Source: Harmonia axyridis (taxonomy: Eukaryota; Arthropoda; Insecta; Coleoptera; Coccinellidae). Taken from it: 64,000 bases of DNA. The DNA is taken from positions 7,008,501-7,072,500 of the forward strand of contig NC_059501.1 of assembly GCF_914767665.1 (NCBI RefSeq), given 5' to 3'. Below are positions 22,665 to 34,526 of this stretch, in pieces (the first letter of the stretch is position 1; every line of letters begins with the position of its first letter). The translations under genes were made by a program, and so were the position numbers. The notes under the pieces were generated by a model, which ran no database searches, was not told the origin of the DNA, and saw only the letters and a program-made list of their open reading frames with translations.

Positions 22665-22895
22665 TAAAAATTCGAACCCCCCTCCCCCGCAGAACTTAGA
22701 AACGAAGAATTTTCGGGGATTTAAAAAAAACAGGTCCATTTTTTTTAAGGGTGACGAATTTCCATCATAAGCTTGTTCCAAAAAAAAACAGCCCCATGAA
22801 GGTATCATCAACCCCAATATTTTTTAATAAATGAGATGTCGAGTATTGGTTAGTTTGAAAGTTATTTCTGTTCTGTGCACAATTCAGTCTGAAGG
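22665..22895. repeat. Local duplication, copy 2
   Basis: This is the partner of 22090-22330. It differs mainly in homopolymer lengths (poly-A and poly-C runs) and short indels. Confidence 0.7.
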
Positions 22896-22904
22896 CGATG
22901 TTGT

Positions 22905-23192
22905 ATGATGTTGAACATAAAATTGAACCGTCCAAACTCAAGAACTCAAGAGTTTTCAAGAATCCATAAATTATTTTCAAGTTCTGTATTAGGAAGAAAA
23001 AATTCCTATGACGACATTGTTCTAAAAAAACCACCTGAGAGTGGCATAAATCCTCAATCTTTTTTTAAATTATCAAATCAGCATTTTTTGAGAAACTGTC
23101 AGGATTTATATGTAGCCCCGAGTGTAGGCGGGACCAGTGGCAAAATTTACCTCAATTGTGTTCATCAAAATGCTTTTAATGATACCAGTTAA
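22905..23192 (+). CDS. Hypothetical 95-codon frame, not recognised
   Basis: The frame starts MMLNIKLNRPNSRTQEF and ends NAFNDTS. Its composition is balanced, with motifs such as RKNSYDDIVLKKPP and VAPSVGGTSGKIYL, and it looks more protein-like than most frames here. AATAAA words follow within 100 bases. An in-frame TGA lies just upstream of the ATG, so if it is translated it starts here or is joined through an unseen acceptor. It may be a fragment of a decayed gene or pure chance. No function is proposed. Confidence 0.22.
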   Translation: MMLNIKLNRPNSRTQEFSRIHKLFSSSVLGRKNSYDDIVLKKPPESGINPQSFFKLSNQHFLRNCQDLYVAPSVGGTSGKIYLNCVHQNAFNDTS

Positions 23193-23199
23193 TACAGAC

Positions 23200-24550
23200 T
23201 ATGTGAAAAAAAAGGTTTCGAAAGAAGAAGAAATGAATTGTTATAAATAAACAAATAATAAATATGTATTATTAATAAATTTATTTTAATAGAAAAAACC
23301 TTTCTGTATTTTTAAACTGAAACATACATGATTCTGATAAGTAATGTTAACAATAGGTAAAATAAAAGAATGGAAACGATTAAGTAAATGAAAAATATGT
23401 TGACTGAAAGCGTAATAGTAGAAACTAACGATGTAATAACAGATTCAACTATCTATAAGATAACTCATATTTGAAGAATTATTACTTGTTGTTTATTAAA
23501 TTACTTATCGCTATCTCAATGATTCAGTACCAAGATAGGCCTATTGCCTCATCGTCAACAGGAAAAAACACCTTAATTAACAAACCCATGATGAAACGAA
23601 ATAAATCAAATACAGCCTGGCCATAACTCAGACGCCTGACGTTCGTCAAAATGTTGAATATTCATATCTCATCACCTCATTTACATTGACCAGTCCATTT
23701 AGGCTGTTTGTATTTCTTCAGCCCCCGAGGCGTGCGCAAACTCCGCAATTCGTACATAAGCCCCCCCCCCCTACACCCCTCATTTTCGTTGCTCCGTTTC
23801 TACCTTCGACCAACCAAGATGGTATCATTTAATTTATTGCATGAGCGATCATATTTTATAATTATATACCTTGCCTATGTTCTTTCCGTGTGGGTGGTCA
23901 GTTTCATAAGTAAATACATAACGGTTGCTCGTTTCTAACACGTGAATTCGTTCACAATTGGCCCCGTTTCCTTTAGAAATATGCATGACCGCGCCGAGGA
24001 GGTGGAGACTCGGCTTAATGATTAATATTATTGTTCTCTTAATTTCAATTGTTTTCTTGTATCTAGGAATGAATCGATATTGGGAGGTAACAAGCTAATT
24101 TTGCCTAATGAATTCAGAAGCTTGAAGGTATAACATAATAAAGAAATACATTTTAGTGAACAGATTCACAATACATCGAAATTAAGAGACAGACTTACAC
24201 AGAAGTTATTTCAGATTTTATATGTTTATCGAGATGTTTATTAACTGAAAGTTATTAGTGTATTAATTATTGTTGTATGTATCTGGGATGTATAGATATT
24301 CTCTTATTCACATTAAATAAATAAAATAATTATATAAAAAAAGTTTTAAAATGAAACTTTCACTTATGAGGGTGACTATGGGGGTAGGTACATGTTTTTA
24401 ACAATGGATCCTTGGAATTCCAGTAAGGTTTACAGCAAGATATTCAAGGGCGCGAGTTGTAAACTTTCACTAGGTAGTTCAATAATATTCCAGTTTTATT
24501 ATGTCTGCTCATTTCTGGAGCTGCTGAGAATGTAAAGCAATGACTTTTTT
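23200..24550. other. Non-coding stretch
   Basis: AT-rich, with a C-rich patch at about 23715-23830. The ORF through that patch is short and Pro-rich. I see no gene. Confidence 0.5.
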
Positions 24551-24566
24551 CTGCGATTGACAGCAA

Positions 24567-24765
24567 CAGTGGCGTACCCAAGGGGGGGGGCGATAAGGGG
24601 ATATATCCCCCCCCAGGAGGAATATCCATTATATGTATCAACGTTATATATCAAAATCTCATTATGAGTAAGCAAATTTTTTTGGAAAACTTCTTTAAAA
24701 GAAGGAAAATTTGAAATTATTTTTTCTTTATCCCCCCCCAAGGCTTATGTCTGGGTACGCCACTG
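24567..24765. mobile_element. hAT-type MITE, 199 bp, with intact 8-bp TSD
   Basis: The ends CAGTGGCGTACCCA (24567-24580) and TGGGTACGCCACTG (24752-24765) are perfect 14-bp inverted repeats. The element is flanked on both sides by the identical 8-base duplication GACAGCAA (24559-24566 and 24766-24773). CAGTGGCG-type ends with 8-bp TSDs are typical of hAT. G and C runs of about 8 lie just inside the ends. There is no coding capacity. The ORFs drawn over it are artefacts. Confidence 0.92.
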
Positions 24766-25270
24766 GACAGCAAATATTAATTTTGCACACACACATCAAT
24801 CAGCCTCTTAAATATTTCCAATTTTAAATTACCTTGTATGTATAGTTTTGGAAAATTTGTAATAAAAACGCTGAAAAGCAAAGAATATGTTTTTTATTGA
24901 TCAATCAGCAAAGTATTACTTTTCGTGCCTAGGCATCAAAATGATTATTCTCAATGAAGTTTAATTTGAACTTATTGTATTTGAATAAACTCATTTATTA
25001 TCATTAATGGAAATAAAACATTTTTGACAAAAGAAAATACGGATATTTTTTCCTAAAACTGACAGAAATTTTATAAGTTGCCAAACTATGTATAATAAGT
25101 ATGGACATATCCATTTCTATAGAAACCTACCATTCCAACAATTGCGATTTTTACAAATTCTGTTTTAATTTGTCACTACAAGAAGACTAAGAATATTCTG
25201 GGAATTGTAATAATTGGCAAATACAATATATCACATATATCATTAAAAACAATCGGAGAAAAAATTATAC

Positions 25271-25381
25271 GTTTCGCTCGACAGCAAAGTAGATGCTTTG
25301 GTTGAATTCCTAAACTCGCTACGCTCGGCTATGAACGATCTACCGCGGCAGTTAATCTACTACTTTGCTGCCTAGTGAAAC
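25271..25381. repeat. 111-base palindromic element
   Basis: The arms GTTTCGCTCGACAGCAAAGT and the reverse complement of ACTTTGCTGCCTAGTGAAAC match. The centre holds CTCGCTACGCTCGG, a word also seen in variant form near 59285 and 2375. It is probably a fold-back transposon remnant. Confidence 0.6.
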
Positions 25382-25749
25382 AAATATCTAGATATTATTC
25401 CGCTCATATCATATCTGATAAGAATTATCTGATTATTTTCGTATCAATTCTGATGTAATAACCCCCTAATTTGAAAATTTTATGTTGTTCTCGATTTGTA
25501 AATATTTTGAAATATTCAATCTTAAGAACTGTCAAATAAGCTAATCAACAGTAATTGGAAGAAACATTCTAATGACCCAAATTCCATTTCCAGCATTGTT
25601 ATTGAAGTTATGATGCAGATAAAATGCAAAATAACATACAATTAGTTTATAAGCCTTCAAAAAAATGTTGAGAGTTATTTTTTGTAATAAGTACAATATA
25701 GAAATCATTAACCTACGAATGTGAAAGTTCGAACTACCAGGCTATGAAG

Positions 25750-25990
25750 TTATTTGAGTAAATTCAATTAATTCAAAAATTCAGAGTGTGCTCCACCTTA
25801 AGATCGGGTAAGGTGGATTGTTACTGAATTTGTTATGTCATCCTTCGTCGGAGTTTCATCTAAAAAATGAGTTCAAGCACTAGTGCGGTAATGAAGGTTA
25901 AAAGAACATTTATATGAGTGTCAAATCATTATTATTAATGGTCCTTTCCAACTATAGCACAGATTTTATTTCTGTAGATAAATATCTCAT
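25750..25990. repeat. Local direct repeat, copy 1
   Basis: This matches 26100-26330. GAGTTCAAGCACTAGTGCGG followed by TAATGAAGGTTA is identical in both, and the flanks (TCATCCTTC, GAGTGTCAAATCATT, TTTCTGTAGATAAATAT) line up in the same order. Confidence 0.75.
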
Positions 25991-26099
25991 ATCTATCAAC
26001 TGACATAAAATGTTTAAAGATATAAATGCGTAAATAATATGATACCCTACGTCTTACGTTCAAGATTTTATCTACAACTAGTGATCTAATTATTATTAG

Positions 26100-26330
26100 A
26101 AAAGTTATTTGAGTTATTTGATTGGGTACGGTGGTATTGCTACTAAATTTTTTTTGTCATCCTTCATCAGAGTTTCATCTGGAAATTGCATACATATTTT
26201 GAAATGAGTTCAAGCACTAGTGCGGTAATGAAGGTTAGGTTAGGTTATGAAATCTAGATGAGTGTCAAATCATTGAAGTTCCTTTCCAACTACAGCTCAG
26301 ATTTAATTTCTGTAGATAAATATTTCTGAC
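26100..26330. repeat. Local direct repeat, copy 2
   Basis: This is the partner of 25750-25990. It has an extra 20-30 bases before the conserved GAGTTCAAGCACTAGTGCGG core. Confidence 0.75.
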
Positions 26331-26339
26331 AAAATGGTC

Positions 26340-28480
26340 GAATCACATGCTTTGATATACCCGATTGCTAGTTAATATTAGATTTGACGTCCTATTAATT
26401 TTCGCGTTGTTTCAGAAACCAGACGACTCTCCCATTGGCCGGCCGAACACCTCAACAGTTACGTTATTGAAAATAACTTGTCCTCATCTGTGATTCATTT
26501 AATGTCGCCGAAATTTTCGAACGTTTTTTTTTCCCGGTGATTTATGTTGACATAATGTCTTTGAATTGGTCTTTTTCCCCTCATTCATATTCTCTTGCTG
26601 GCTCGGATTGACATCGTAAATTATTAAAATTCGTGTTAACACCGAACAGGTAGGGAATTTCTATCGTTGAGGTTAACATTGGAACTTGTCGAAAACGGTT
26701 AATTTCGAGTTGGCTTGTTTCAAGTCGGCTGAACCCAAGGCGGCAGCGGTGGTCTGAATATGGATCCTTCTGCTTAACATATTTCGTCAAAATTTCTGAT
26801 GCGGCCATAGGTCATGTGTCGCAGAGGTCGTGTTGGATATGGAATCTAAACAACTTAATATCTCTGTGAGATATGACTGTGGGTTTTGGGTTGACTAACG
26901 AGGATTTTTATGGGGAAATAATGAATTATAAAAATTAGGTTTCATAATGTACGTTATTTGAAATGAATGAATTATGGAATAGCTGTCACCAACATAACTT
27001 GAAAATTTGGGAAAAGAACTTGCCGTCAGGATCAGTCCCCCATTCTGGTGCCTTTGGAGAATTGGTGTTGGTGAATGAGTACTGCAATGAGTGCATGAAA
27101 AAATATCGACACTTTGCTATATAACTTTTGTTCGCAAATATACCGGGGTTTTCTTAAAAAACTTGATGCTCTCAATTTTTTTAAAGAAGAAAGTGGAACG
27201 CCACTGAGATATTTCAAATTGAGAACCTTTTTGAATTGATCGTTCAATTTGTGACGAAGAATCTCTAATGTCTTTTTTATTTAAAAAAAACATCTTATCT
27301 TACATAATCAATAACTTTCTAATAATAGATAATTTCTCAATGAAAATGGAAAAAGTACATTAAGATGTTTCATTTTTCTGCATAAAAACTGAGCGGTTCA
27401 CGAAAAAAGGGGCATTTATTTCTTTCAAAATAGAGTGATAATAATAAATTATTGATTGCATTTCAATGAAGGCGGATGAACTACACCAAATTTCAATCGA
27501 ATATCTCCAATATTCAATTGGTGATAAAAAATCTCTCATAAACTTTTTCGTGAGGAGGCAGTTCCTATGCAAAAAACCTAAAACATATTCTCGCGTATTT
27601 TTATTTTATTAATAAATTATCTATTATTACATAGTTCTTGATAATTCAGGGATTTTGACAAAATTTGAACGAGCAATTCAAAAATAATTATCTTTTCCAA
27701 AATATCTTAATGAGAGCAAAATTCATTATTTTATTATCATTATTATTACATAAAAAAAAAATTATCTGAAGTTGTAATTATTAACTAACGCCCTGTATAG
27801 TTCTTTAGGAGACTGAAAACATTTTCTCAACAAAATAATTGCAGAATTTTTTTTTAATTCACCAACAATGAAAAATTTACTCTAAGAAGATTTTTTTTTC
27901 CGAAGTCAAAAATTACAGGAAGTTGGCCAATGAACAATGTCGACGCTAGCTTCCAAGAATAAGGGGGAACCAAGCAGGGGTCAGGATTTTTTAAGGGGGG
28001 TCCAAAATTTTCTAGATCCATTTAGTTTACATTAAATTCGGTTTGTATTTTTTTGCTCATGCAAAAATTTAGGAGGCCCTGTGACCCCTAGCGATGCTAC
28101 TGCCAATGAAAGCTTAGTAGCTTAGTAGAGACTAGTAAATAGAGTATAAAAAATTCGAATGTATTTCAGTATTTTATTCTCTTATTCTAATAAAAGTTGT
28201 TGGTCATTAAAAAATTAAAATTATAATCACTAAGTAAACCTTTTTGTGCAATTAGCAACAAGTAAATAACAATCTCACTTTTTCCATATAAAAACGCCAA
28301 CCTAATCTAGATCCAACGTTTCAACGCAATATAACCTCCAATATTCCATTTTTCCACGTCAGAAACCTGTAAGAATCGCATGACGAACTCGCGACGTATC
28401 CGGATCGTAAATCATTCTGCGGCAATTTGCCGTAAATTACATATTAGGAAAATAAGTTCAATTTTCGCAGTCCTTAATTT
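26340..28480. other. Non-coding stretch
   Basis: A less AT-rich block at 26400-26860 includes a stop-free frame containing RRLSHWPAEHLNSYV after a T-rich CAG. It lacks a donor and is not annotated as an exon. The rest is AT-rich, and the ORFs are unsupported. Confidence 0.45.
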
Positions 28481-28485
28481 TCCAG

Positions 28486-28573
28486 CGCACAGCCCCCCCT
28501 CTCCTCCCCCTCGCGTCGACATGTCGTGCCTGGACGCCGTTAGGACGACGCCGGGCGTCGGTTCCTCGGCCGG
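28486..28573 (+). CDS. Putative first coding exon (MSCLDAVRTTPGVGSSAG)
   Basis: The acceptor CCTTAATTTTCCAG precedes 28486, and GCCGG|GTAAGA is a good donor at 28574. Between them lie 35 C-rich leader bases and an ATG at 28521, opening MSCLDAVRTTPGVGSSAG, which runs to the donor with two bases left over. The exon is GC-rich in AT-rich surroundings. A short Ser/Gly/Pro N-terminus spliced to later domains is common in insect developmental regulators, but the family cannot be told from 18 residues. No downstream exon was identified in the window. It would then extend to the right, perhaps outside. Confidence 0.42.
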
Positions 28574-28579
28574 GTAAGA

Positions 28580-31500
28580 GACACCTTATGGTACCGGAAT
28601 TACCTGGACGATTACCGAATTCAACTCGTGTTTTCGAATCAGATACACGGCCAAGATATCTTCATCGTGTTCCGTGCGCGCGATCCGCTTATCTATGGTC
28701 CCCTTTCCACTCTTCTTAATGAATATTTATTTTAATCAGGGGGAACGCGAGGAAGGCGTCTAATAAGCGGGGGTGGTAGAAAAAATGTCGGGGGGGTTAG
28801 TATCCGGGTATTTGAATTTTTTCGGATTCGTTTTCAGATGGTGACGTGGATTTATCGGTATAAATACGGTTTTGAAATGGGTATAAAGGAGACGAATAAG
28901 CGGTGAATTTTCATGCCAATTTGAAAATAAAATTCGAAACACGAAGTATTTTGTAAATTTGCTACCAAATTTTTCCAATTGGCAATAAAACCAAAAATGA
29001 GGAGTTCAAAATGTTTCTTTCAATATTTCATGATGGCCAGACATTTTGGCGCCGCGGCAAAATAAAATTTCACCACCGAGCTTTGCCTAATATATTTTTT
29101 TTTAAGGAGCCTGTGTTATTTCTCTCAGCAATCTTTTCAATTTAATATGAAGTCGTATTTTTTAACATATATTCATATTGTCGAATTTATCAAATATCAA
29201 AATCAATATTTTTTCCAATAAAAAAAATTGGTGTACGTAGGGGGTTGGCATATGCTAAGTCTTGCTGAAGTTTATGGCTTTTTCAACTAGAGTTTAATTT
29301 ACATTTCCTCAACAAAAAAAATGTATTTTATGCTATTTCTTTTTCTTCCATATTTCCATTTTCTCTTCACCCCATAGCATCATTGTCTCATTTTTGGTAC
29401 AATTGCTTATTTGCGGCTCCTAAATAGTGATTCAGCATGTTTATATTTCGAAAAAGTTGATCTTTTCGGTTCTTTTATACAATAAGTTTCATAAATAAAT
29501 GTGTTTTTCACAAGGCCTTTCTCATTTCATAATTTTTTAATTGATGTGACACTACACTAAGCTATAACTATAACTATAAAACTGCTAAAACTCAAGTAGC
29601 TTGATATGATTCAAGTATACTTGATAAATACTTAACTTGACTTGAGATTGAAGAACTACTACCTGACTTGAGCTTGACTTGAAATGAAGTCAAGCTTGAA
29701 AATTAAGCCAAGCTGTGAATCCCTGTGTTAACGGAAGGTAATAATTTTGTGCGTTTTTTGTATCAAATGAAAGTCCTTGTTCTGCTCATTTCAAAAACAA
29801 AATATTCAGAAAACAACCAAAACTTAACACGTATATAGCTTGGCATGACTTTGTTTTCACTTACTGTCAGAACTGTGAAACAAAATGGTCGCTAAAATGT
29901 CATAAAAGGGTTGCTCACTGCAATTTTGTACACAATACTCTACTACCCAATACCAAATTTCAATAATACCGAAAAATATTGTTCGACCTTCAGGGTGTTA
30001 AAAGGATGTGTGGACACACAGACTGACAAGTAAAAAAAGTTTTTCAGGATGGTGAGAAATGCATTTTGCGAAAATGTATTTTCATTCTAAAAGTGACCTC
30101 TACCGGCAAACTCAAAAGCAATAAGAAAAGTATGAAAAATATAGTCCGGAATAGAAGTGGCAACATGGCATTCCCATCTCGAATATGGTTCGTCATGAGC
30201 CTCACAAAGAAAGTAGGGACGGTCAGAAGTGTCACTGTGTGACAAGGATGAAAAATGGCCTCCGTTCCAGTAGCGGTATTAGTGATGGATAAAGTAAGAG
30301 GGGACGAGACGTGTATAAACAAAAATTCTCATTCACCCCAACCCCATATAGTTTTCGTTCGGAAATCTAGTTACAGAGGGGTGCTGAACATAACCTATCG
30401 CTTCTAGAATGTTATTAGTACACGCGAGAACACAAACATCCGACGTTAATATTGCCGATGTTGATGGCTTAGATTATGCAGTTATTTTGTGGAATTTAAA
30501 TGGTGCAGTTTATTGTTTCTTATGTTTTCTTTTTTTTTAATTTTTTGTTATTTGAAAATTTCTTCATTGAAGAATAAAAATACTAGGTATTTTTCTTTTT
30601 GGGAACAGGGAGTAAGTTAAAAAAAAATCACAGGGTGTAGAATGAAATTTTTAAACATTAATATAATATTAATTAGTTAAACGTCTCACAATGAACAATT
30701 GAGATATAAAAGAGCTAAGCTCGACTTTTGAGGTGCAGCTTCATCCAGACCTAATGAAGTCGTTTCAATATATTATTTTCACTTGATATGCTTAGTTTAT
30801 TGTTGAAAACTATCGACTGATTATAATTATTTTTGCTAATTCAAAGACTAAATATGCTATATTAATGATTAATTCTTTCCTATCAGTAAAATATACTTAC
30901 TATTATTGAGTTAATTGTTGTAAATTCACATTGTGCTACTAAAGTACATTCTCGGTGACTTTAAAAATCAATTTTTAAGAAAATTCGCAGACTGTGACGT
31001 CATCAGTGACATCATCAATAGACGCGTATTTGTGACGAAAAGAGGATCATTATTGCTGATATATTAATTGATGATCAAAATAAACCTATTTCCCAAAACA
31101 TTCTGAAAACAACAAAATAAAAAAGTTCTGATTGCCAATCGACTTTTAATACGATTCGAAAAACTGATCGTAAACCATTTTGGCGTTGTCCGTTATGACT
31201 AGAGATCCCCCAAGTCCACCTATGCGATCTCCGGGTCCCAGATGTTATTTTCTCTTCGACGCATTGTGTTCAGCCAAGTCGTAAATATCATCCATAATCG
31301 CTTCATCGGTGAAGGGCATTCTTTCTTGGAAATTACGGTTTTTATCGTCTGAGTAGGGAAGTCATTCATTTGGGGAACATAATGAGTAGGTATCTATCCG
31401 GCTGATGTTTCAATTTGGTACTGCACTGTGTCTTGCTATTGTTATTTCGTAAATTATAAGCCTGGCACTTTTACCAATTTTTTTTCAGGTTTTGTTTTGA

Positions 31501-31640
31501 TGTTTTGGAAACTATTTGGAATAATGCAACAGTTCGAATAAAACGACCTTCAGAATTGAGTACTCAATCATATCAGAGAAAATTAATGAAAAAAATACAA
31601 AAGTTTTGGCTTTGTATTTGTGTTTGAATTTTCTGTCTGA
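28580..31640. other. Non-coding stretch
   Basis: No gene is seen. The stretch contains one member of a CAAGTCAAG-rich repeat family (29570-29735). The minus ORF at 30044-30322 and others are unsupported by splice or start context. Confidence 0.5.
29570..29735. repeat. CAAGTCAAG-rich repeat, short member
   Basis: Short words of the type CAAGTAGCTTGA, CTTGACTTGA and AAGCCAAGC recur, ending in TGAATCCCTG. The same words and order occur in the arms at 47419-47780 and 49070-49458 and near 55245-55310. It is a fragment of that family. Confidence 0.6.
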
Positions 31641-31651
31641 ACGAGTTCAAC

Positions 31652-32231
31652 CATAGAGTAATTAACATAGCTAGAGGAAGTATACGCAATTTTTACATGT
31701 CCCCAACATGGTTAGATTACGTTGTCGGATTGTGATATATTTTCAAATCCAAAATTTTACTATATCATTATGAATGTATATTATATTGAATCAAATATAT
31801 TTTTTTGAGTGATTCCCGATTAAATATGCAAATTTGAATATTTGAAATTCGATATTTTTCCTAATTGTCGAATTTATAATCAGCAGAATATTTTTTATTT
31901 TTTTTATCTACCTGCTGAAATCCAAGGTTTGGCAACTTTTGCTCTCCTAGTGTCATCGGTTGTTTCATGACGTTTGGCGTTTATTTGCTGAATTGCTGAT
32001 ATATTTAGGTATTTATTTCAATAAATTTTGAGTTAATATGAAACGTGATTCACTATGGGACATAAGAAGTGCGTTCTGTGTGGAGAAACTCGCGCATTGA
32101 GTGAAAAATCGTATCATTGATATGTTTTCATTTCCTCGCGCTTCATGTCAAATTTCATAGTTCATGTTGGGGACAAAAATTGCTTACTGAAAATGACTGA
32201 TGCTCCTTCTATCTATGTCTATTACTCTGAG
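31652..32231 (+). mobile_element. hAT-like MITE family, copy 1 (580 bp)
   Basis: The left end CATAGAGTAATTAACATAG matches the inverse of the right end (CTATGTCTATTACTCTGAG). The flanks AGTTCAAC (31644-31651) and AGTTGAAC (32232-32239) are an 8-base target duplication with one change. The inside is non-coding, with the landmark order TCCCCAACATGGTTAGATTA, TGATTCCCGATTAAATATG and GTGTCATCGGTTGTTTCA. It is shared with copies at 40254, 42195 and 51101. Confidence 0.85.
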
Positions 32232-32239
32232 AGTTGAAC

Positions 32240-34520
32240 GTATCCGTATTTTCAGCTGAACTGTTCATTTCCAGTAAATGTACTGTCATTGATCATTGGA
32301 AAATGACGGAATTATTTGTTTTTGGTTTAAATTACTTGCCATTTATAAGTAGGGATGGATTAATTGAAAGAAGATTAATTGGAATCTGGTCTATCTTTAT
32401 GCACAAAACGTTTTCCATTGTTTCAATGAATAGTTAGACAATTTACGATTTAAATTCATGTGAATCATTAATGAAAAGAATACAATAAGATCGTTCAGAT
32501 TGAAAATTCAAACTCGATTACACAGCCATCTGTGACGAATCATGAAAAATGGTTGGTACAAAACTTTTCTATTTTTTGCCGTAGAATACGAATCTGCAAT
32601 GAAATTTGACCACTTATACCCCCAACAAGGGGTAATTAAATGGAAGATGTTGAACCATAAGTATTCGAAACATTTTTCCGTGAAATGTTCTCTTAGAGAT
32701 TTTTGAATGATTCCAATTAACAAAAATCACCTGGTAGACATGTTGAACATCCTTGCTTTAATTTATAAGTTAGGGGTTGAAAAAATTAACAACGTTTTTT
32801 CGCTTTGATTCGATTATCGGCAAAAACCAATTAAACATAGTTGGCGATTATTCAGAAGCAAACTCCAACCACTCAATCCCTCCATAGTTCGCATGCATAT
32901 CGCGCCTCTCCCAACAACCCCCCCAAAATCGCCCGATCGTCCCGGCACTCACGATTCCGATCGGAAATTGAACGCCTGCACCTCTCTCCACCCCCCCTTG
33001 TACACCCACCCACCCCAAACAATTTTTTAATTATTTTCTTCAACCCGCCTGCCCGCCCGATCCAGCTGTCTATTCCCATCACCGAGCGATTCCCCAATTT
33101 TCGAAGCTTTCTTCCGCCGAGCACGGAAAACACACCCCGTCTCTCTCCATCCGCCCTTTCGCCCGGCTATCTCCCTCTCTCTCTGCCGAGTTCGTCTCGG
33201 CGGCCATATATAATGCGTCATGCTTGCCTGTCTATCTGCTTCCAAAGCCTTAGAACGCCCGCTACTAAATCAATACCAGGCCGGCAACCGACAACCCCCT
33301 CCACCCCGCCTACCGCCCGCGCCGACCCTGTCCTCTCGACGAAAATCCGGAGGCTCATCTTCACTCTCTATATTACACCGTTTCGTCGTCACAGTGGTAG
33401 TGGGAGAATTGAAAATTCGGGGGCATTTTCCAGGGTGATAGATGTTTTCCGCGTTCAAAACGTTGGCTCGTATGCTCGTTGCAACGTGTGGAACTTTCTT
33501 GGGGGTGGTTTTTTGGGGATTTTGTTGGCGATTTTATTACCTATATTCAGGAATGTTCAAAACGATCTTAGAACATAAGTAATATTTTGCTCTAGGACGC
33601 CTCGTTAAGGAGCTGATTTAATATATATATATGTCTCTTCTTACTCGAACGGGTTTATCTATATTAGACTCGCTCTGCTCGTATCTATATTAGATTTATT
33701 AATCATTCCAGTTACGCTTTTCGAACTATAGCTGTAGCTGTATCTATATAAGATTAATTAATGGTAGGACTAGTGTGAATGCGGAATAAAATTGGATCAT
33801 TTTTAACCAACTCTTTGAATTTCAATTCTTCTTTTCCCATTGTTTGATAAATTGAAAATATCCACTCTTTATGTTCTCAATAGACATGAATAATTTAAGG
33901 CGATAAATTTGTAAATTAACTATTATTTTCGTCGCGAAGAAACACAAGATAATTTATCGAAGGAGCGTTGAATTTTATTGCGCCATCATAAGGATGAGAG
34001 GCGAAGCAGATCTCGCATCGAATGAAAAAATAAACCCGAAGTAGTCATAAACAGCGGTAACGCTCATTACAAGGGTGTAAAAGGGGAATTAACAAGGCGC
34101 TTATGCTGGCTATGGATGTTGTTCGGATGTTTGCAAGGATTTTGAACGGGGGGATTACATTAAGCAAGAGTGATGTTGAGATATAATCTGCATTTTGAAC
34201 TTATGGAGGAGAATAACCAGGAAGAAATTAGTTTTTCATCGATTATCTCAATTTTTTTTTCGTTGGAAATTATTGATGAATTTCATGAACTCAAAATAAA
34301 GATTGTATCCGTACGAATGCAACTGCGCCGAATTTGGTTGTCAAGAGATCGGTCTACTTACTGTATAACATATGGGTTACTAATCTAAAATTCAGCACAT
34401 CCCTAGTGATGATGGTCAAGAATAGCATTTCAATTTTATTACCTATATTGAGAAATGTTGCAAAATGCCCTTATAATTTAATATTATGCTCTAGAACGCC
34501 TCGTTTAGAACCTGTTTTAA
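32240..34520. other. Non-coding stretch with a C-rich island
   Basis: The section 32870-33450 is rich in C on the + strand and carries long frames on both strands. They come from composition and are rejected as genes. The remainder is AT-rich with no gene. Confidence 0.5.
32870..33450. promoter_or_regulatory. C-rich/CpG-containing island
   Basis: Unlike its surroundings, this block has strong strand asymmetry (C and CT tracts such as CTCTCTCTCTGCC) and scattered CpGs. It could be a promoter region, a leader exon or an enhancer. No splice-bounded exon was found. Confidence 0.3.
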
Positions 34521-34526
34521 CATATA

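Noticed and set aside
26400..26530. A possible exon after TTCGCGTTGTTTCAG
   Set aside because: There is an acceptor-like site and a 40-codon frame, but no donor and a stop soon after. It could be a last exon, but nothing upstream joins to it.
32841..33578. The longest open frame in the window, 245 codons
   Set aside because: It runs through a C-rich island and translates to a Pro/Ser/Arg-rich string with no domain. Mirrored frames exist on the other strand and it has no credible start or splice context. Composition explains its length.
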